Origin: Helicobacteraceae bacterium
Lineage (GTDB): Bacteria > Campylobacterota > Campylobacteria > Campylobacterales > SZUA-545
Length of the DNA: 9,677 bases
Direction: 5' to 3'
NCBI GenBank assembly: GCA_011390075.1
Contig: JAABTA010000014.1
Coordinates: 1-9,677 of the forward strand
Position 1 is the stretch's first letter, and the number at the start of each line of letters is the position of its first letter. This document shows positions 7,319 through 9,677 of this stretch, piece after piece. The position numbers and the translations under genes are program-made. The notes below the pieces were generated by a model. That model saw only the letters and a list, made by a program, of their open reading frames with translations, was not told the origin of the DNA and ran no database searches.

Positions 7319-7329
7319 TTACCCCTTCT
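7319..7329 (-). promoter_or_regulatory. Strong ribosome binding site of atpF'
   Basis: The minus strand reads AGAAGGGGTAA just before the ATG of atpF' at 7317. The same 11 bases occur at the same place before atpD (3418-3408), suggesting both genes use an equally strong initiation region. Confidence 0.6.
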
Positions 7330-7344
7330 AATTTAGTTGGCGAG

Positions 7345-7360
7345 ATCATATCAAAAAAAA
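7345..7360 (-). promoter_or_regulatory. Candidate sigma-70 promoter for the ATP synthase operon
   Basis: In the only sizeable intergenic gap the minus strand reads T8, then GA, then TATGAT (7350-7345). TATGAT is one mismatch from the TATAAT -10 box. A T-rich stretch upstream of -10, with no good -35 box, is the promoter style described for Campylobacterota. Transcription would start near 7338, leaving a leader of roughly 20 nt before atpF'. No TTGACA-like -35 is present. This is an inference from the motif and its position. Confidence 0.4.
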
Positions 7361-7362
7361 GC

Positions 7363-8214
7363 TTATTTAATTATATTAAATAGCCTATCAATATCCTCTT
7401 GCGACTCAAAATTTATAACCAATTTGTTACCAGATGTCTTAATTTTTAATCCACTCTCTGCCATTTTTTTAGACAGTGGGCTAAAATCTAACCCTTTACT
7501 TCGCTTTGTACTCTTTTTGTCATCACTCTTTGGCTCCTCTTTGAGAGCTCTTACTAAAGATTCCGTCTGTCTTACATTGAGGTTTTGATTAATAATTGAG
7601 TCAACAATCTTTTTTTGTTGCTTATCTTCAAGACCAACTAAGATCTTAGAGTGTCCATGGGTAATGTCCCCAGTAGTGATTTTCTCTCTAGCATACTCCC
7701 CTAATTGTAAAAGTCTGAGTGTATTGGTAATATGGGCTCTGCTTTTATGTACAGTTTCTGCTAGCTCCTCATGGGTAATTCCATAGTCACTAATAAGCTC
7801 TTTATAAGACTGCGCCAACTCCAAAGCATTAAGGTTCTCTCTTTGAATATTCTCAATAAGAGCAATCTCACGAAAACTGCTCTCAGGAAGCTCAGCTACT
7901 ACAGCTTTTATCCTCTCAAGTCCAATCAGTTTTGTAGCTCTTAATCTTCTCTCTCCAGCAATAAGCATAAAGCCATGTTTTGTCTCAATAACCAAAACAG
8001 GCTGAATAAGTCCATGCTTTTGTATGGATTGTCCAAGTTCTTCTAAAGCCTCTTCGTCAAAAGTTTTTCTTGGTTGAAAAGGGTTCACCTCAATGAGTTC
8101 AATAGGAATCTCTTTTACAGAAGATCTATCTTTTGTTACCTCTTTTTCATACGCATCTTCAACTTCTTCAAAGATTGCGCTTAATCCTCTTCCTAGACCA
8201 CTCTTTTTTGCCAA
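7363..8214 (-). CDS. parB: Chromosome partitioning protein ParB (Spo0J), parS-binding CTPase
   Basis: ParB binds parS, spreads as a CTP-dependent clamp and stimulates ParA ATPase. The 283 residues carry the expected parts in order. An N-terminal KKSGLGRGLSAIF segment (3-15) matches the ParA-stimulating tail. The ParB/Srx CTP-binding domain (about 35-130) contains NPFQPRK (44-50), GERRLRA (87-93) and ENIQREN (121-127). A helix-turn-helix parS-reading region (about 146-170) includes THEELAETVHKSRAHI. A charged, low-complexity linker (about 226-240) leads to a short C-terminal dimerisation domain (about 241-283). The start is TTG, supported by an AAGGA site and because the conserved GLGRG tail follows at once. 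No perfect parS-like 16-mer was seen in this window. A 45-bp gap separates it from the ATP synthase genes. Confidence 0.95.
   Translation of the reverse strand: MAKKSGLGRGLSAIFEEVEDAYEKEVTKDRSSVKEIPIELIEVNPFQPRKTFDEEALEELGQSIQKHGLIQPVLVIETKHGFMLIAGERRLRATKLIGLERIKAVVAELPESSFREIALIENIQRENLNALELAQSYKELISDYGITHEELAETVHKSRAHITNTLRLLQLGEYAREKITTGDITHGHSKILVGLEDKQQKKIVDSIINQNLNVRQTESLVRALKEEPKSDDKKSTKRSKGLDFSPLSKKMAESGLKIKTSGNKLVINFESQEDIDRLFNIIK
7366..7380 (-). repeat. Small AT-only inverted repeat at the end of parB
   Basis: TTTAAT-TAT-ATTAAA is a perfect 6-bp stem with a 3-nt loop, covering the last codons of parB just before its stop. On the minus strand it is followed after 5 nt by a run of eight T residues (7360-7353). 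That loosely resembles an intrinsic terminator, but the stem has no G-C pairs and the spacing is poor. At best it would be a weak attenuator; it may also be chance in AT-rich DNA. Confidence 0.25.
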
Positions 8215-8217
8215 ATC

Positions 8218-9009
8218 TTATCCTTCTAAAATAACTCCTGCTAACTCTTGGTAGGCTGCGGATCCTTTGGATTTTACATCGTAAAGAATCACAGGTTTAC
8301 CAAAGCTTGGAGACTCTGCTAGTTTAATATTTCTTGGAATGCATATAAATGGAAGCTCATCTTGATTAAGAGATGATTTAAACAATTTAGAGTTGAAATG
8401 TTGCTTAAGATCTGCAAACACCTGCTTTGATAAATTGTTATTGGAGGTGTACATAGTAGGAAGGAGCCCTCTAATTCGTAGTTTTGGATTGAGTGATTTT
8501 TTTACTAGTTTAATCGTATTTAATAGTTGCGCTAGGCCTTCTAAAGCAAAGTACTCACACTGAATAGGAATAATCACAGAATTAGACGCCGTTAAGGCAT
8601 TGATGGTTATAAGTCCAAGGGCTGGCGGGGAGTCTACAACAATGTAGTCATAGCCATCTTTTACCTCTAAGACCTTCTCTTTTAAAATTTTCTCTTTATT
8701 TTTTCCATAGTCATAAAACTCCTTCTCAATTCCTACAAGACCAATATTAGATGGCACGATATCGAGCCCTGGCACTGATGTTTTGAGTTTGACTTCGTTT
8801 ATAGATTTAATATCAATAAGCACATGGTAGATGTTGTAGTCATAATCATTTCTGCTAAATCCAAAGTTAGTAGTGGCATTAGCTTGAGGGTCTGCATCGA
8901 TTAGAAGTACTTTTTTTTCAGCTACTGCCAAAGATGCGGCAAGATTGACGGCTGTTGTGGTTTTTCCGACACCGCCTTTTTGATTTGCTATTGCAATAAT
9001 TTCAGTCAT
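8218..9009 (-). CDS. parA: Chromosome partitioning ATPase ParA (Soj)
   Basis: ParA ATPases bind the nucleoid non-specifically as ATP dimers and are released by ParB, moving parS/origin regions apart before division. The 263 residues begin at once with the deviant Walker A box KGGVGKTT (11-18), including signature lysine K11 and K16. The Walker A' strand LLIDADPQ (35-42) has D38 and D40, and the Walker B-like strand YIVVDSPP (122-129) follows. The family motif IPRNIKLAESPSFGKP lies in the C-terminal quarter. The length and the absence of an N-terminal HTH extension fit chromosomal Soj-type ParA rather than a plasmid type Ia protein. The ATG at 9009-9007 overlaps the birA stop (ATGA). There is only a weak Shine-Dalgarno sequence, so initiation probably depends on birA translation. 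It is followed 3 nt later, in the same frame, by parB. Confidence 0.96.
   Translation of the reverse strand: MTEIIAIANQKGGVGKTTTAVNLAASLAVAEKKVLLIDADPQANATTNFGFSRNDYDYNIYHVLIDIKSINEVKLKTSVPGLDIVPSNIGLVGIEKEFYDYGKNKEKILKEKVLEVKDGYDYIVVDSPPALGLITINALTASNSVIIPIQCEYFALEGLAQLLNTIKLVKKSLNPKLRIRGLLPTMYTSNNNLSKQVFADLKQHFNSKLFKSSLNQDELPFICIPRNIKLAESPSFGKPVILYDVKSKGSAAYQELAGVILEG
8221..8225 (-). promoter_or_regulatory. Ribosome binding site of parB inside the parA 3' end
   Basis: AAGGA on the minus strand lies in the last codons of parA, 6 nt before the TTG at 8214-8212. The in-frame parA stop TAA is only two codons upstream of that TTG. This fixes the parB start as TTG and points to stop/restart coupling. 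Confidence 0.6.
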
Positions 9010-9641
9010 CGTAAACTTAAAACCCTTTCCCCGTCTATTGTCAAACTACCATCTTCATTTAAAATAGCGCTCTCTAAGGAGATTTTTTTCTCCCTATGAT
9101 GGGTGTTTAATCTCCGATTGGAGTCAAATTCTACACTATATTTGCTAAAAACATCCTTCCAGCTTGGACAATTTTTAATTCCCTTAAAGTAACTTTCAAA
9201 AAGTGCCTCCTTGGAAACATCAATATCAAGTTTTCCAAAAGCCTCATCAACAAAAACAAGATTTAAACCAATGCCACAGACTATTGTGTCTGACACTAAG
9301 TGAGTCACTGTTCCACCAATTTTTTTATTTTGAATATAAAAATCATTGGGCCACTTAAGCAAAACTTGTGAGCCAAAATTTGCAAGGACCTCTTTAAAGA
9401 GATAGCTAAAATAGATAGATGCAGATTGCAAAGGAAGGTCTTGGGGCAAAGACTCTTTAAAAAGAGCAAAAGAGAAAAAGAGATTGCCATCCACCCCAAT
9501 CCAGCTACTGCCTCTGCTCCCAACTCCCTTAGTTTGGCTTTGAGCGCAAAGAGCTATGGGAGCTTTTAGATCTCGCTTTGCAATTTGCTCTTTAAGATAA
9601 GTTTGTGTTGAACCAATGCTTTCACAGTAGATAATCTCCAA
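9006..9641 (-). CDS. birA: Biotin--[acetyl-CoA-carboxylase] ligase (BirA, group I, no HTH)
   Basis: This cytoplasmic enzyme makes biotinyl-5'-AMP from biotin and ATP and transfers biotin to the lysine of carboxylase carrier domains. Over 211 residues it shows the BPL/LPL catalytic fold: an N-terminal ESIGSTQ segment (residues 7-13), the biotin/adenylate loop GVGSRGSSW (39-47) followed by DGNLFFSF (51-58), and LKWPND (95-100) with the catalytic-type lysine K96, then KKIGG (106-110) and GIGLNLV (123-129). There is no N-terminal helix-turn-helix, so unlike E. coli BirA it is not expected to repress biotin genes. A short C-terminal domain (about 180-211) ends with GERVLSLR. The start is TTG, forced by an upstream in-frame stop. 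Its stop overlaps the parA start by 4 nt (ATGA), implying coupled translation. Odd point: the loop reads GVGSRG where E. coli has GRGRRG, so the position of E. coli Arg118 is serine. Confidence 0.93.
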   Translation of the reverse strand: MEIIYCESIGSTQTYLKEQIAKRDLKAPIALCAQSQTKGVGSRGSSWIGVDGNLFFSFALFKESLPQDLPLQSASIYFSYLFKEVLANFGSQVLLKWPNDFYIQNKKIGGTVTHLVSDTIVCGIGLNLVFVDEAFGKLDIDVSKEALFESYFKGIKNCPSWKDVFSKYSVEFDSNRRLNTHHREKKISLESAILNEDGSLTIDGERVLSLR

Positions 9642-9644
9642 CTT

Positions 9645-9677
9645 CTAACCTTTTTCCACGAATATAACTCCCCGCAT
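9645..9677 (-). CDS. C-terminal end of an upstream gene (possibly fmt), partial
   Basis: The last 33 bases of the window, read on the minus strand, form an open frame that would encode MRGVIFVEKG and then stops with TAG at 9647-9645. The stop lies 3 nt before the birA start, the same tight packing seen across the rest of the cluster, so this is probably the tail of the preceding gene in the transcription unit. Ten residues are too few to identify a family. In Helicobacter pylori the neighbouring gene at this position is fmt (methionyl-tRNA formyltransferase), while in Campylobacter jejuni I recall panC, so fmt is only a synteny guess. The ATG at the window edge is a codon inside the frame and should not be taken as a start. 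Confidence 0.4.
   Translation of the reverse strand: MRGVIFVEKG
9649..9653 (-). promoter_or_regulatory. Ribosome binding site of birA (supports TTG start)
   Basis: On the minus strand AAAGG lies 7 nt upstream of the TTG at 9641-9639. The in-frame codons upstream of that TTG are AAG and then the stop TAG, so no longer reading is possible. The TTG with this AAAGG is therefore the best start for birA. Confidence 0.55.

Noticed and set aside
7353..7380. Intrinsic terminator after parB (inverted repeat plus T8)
   Set aside because: The stem is only 6 A-T pairs and is separated from the T run by 5 nt, so it is too weak to call a terminator; kept only as a low-confidence repeat.
1..9677. A novel defence system, mobile element, CRISPR array or RNA gene
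   Set aside because: Every long coding frame belongs to a known housekeeping family, the strand is uniform, and no direct repeats, transposase, integrase, tRNA or rRNA sequence was seen.

Overview
The window looks like a chromosomal segment of a Campylobacterota (former Epsilonproteobacteria) member, probably Sulfurimonas-like. The evidence is low-GC DNA, a b/b' pair of ATP synthase stator subunits, a b subunit that begins with a signal-peptide-like segment, and the gene order birA-parA-parB-atpF'-atpF-atpH-atpA-atpG-atpD-atpC-exbB/tolQ-exbD/tolR-tolA. I recall essentially the same order from Campylobacter jejuni and Helicobacter pylori. Genus or species cannot be fixed from the sequence alone.

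Every gene is on the minus strand and nearly every base is coding, so the window reads from high to low coordinates. At the right edge (9645-9677) is the very end of an upstream reading frame, possibly fmt by synteny. Next come birA (biotin-protein ligase) and the chromosome segregation pair parA/parB. A 45-bp gap (7318-7362) is the only real intergenic region and holds a candidate promoter. After it comes the ATP synthase operon: b', b, delta, alpha, gamma, beta and epsilon. Only the F1 and stator subunits are here; the membrane subunits a (atpB) and c (atpE) are absent, as is usual in this phylum. Directly abutting atpC is a Tol/Exb energy-transduction module: a TolQ/ExbB proton channel subunit, a TolR/ExbD partner, and a TolA/TonB-like periplasm-spanning protein cut off by the left edge.

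The genes are very tightly packed, with gaps or overlaps of -8 to +13 nt apart from the 45-bp gap. This implies strong translational coupling. Three genes (birA, parB, exbB/tolQ) begin with TTG and atpA with GTG. At two junctions (parA/parB and atpC/exbB) the downstream gene is in the same frame as the upstream gene, just after its stop codon.

Functionally, the F1 and stator parts couple the proton gradient to ATP synthesis, the Tol module uses the same gradient for envelope work, ParAB segregates the chromosome origin, and BirA activates biotin carboxylases. I found no mobile element, CRISPR array, RNA gene, phage remnant or obviously new system. The points most worth a second look are the in-frame stop/start junctions, a TolA-like protein lacking the membrane histidine, a BirA whose biotin-loop arginine is replaced by serine, and the candidate internal promoter.
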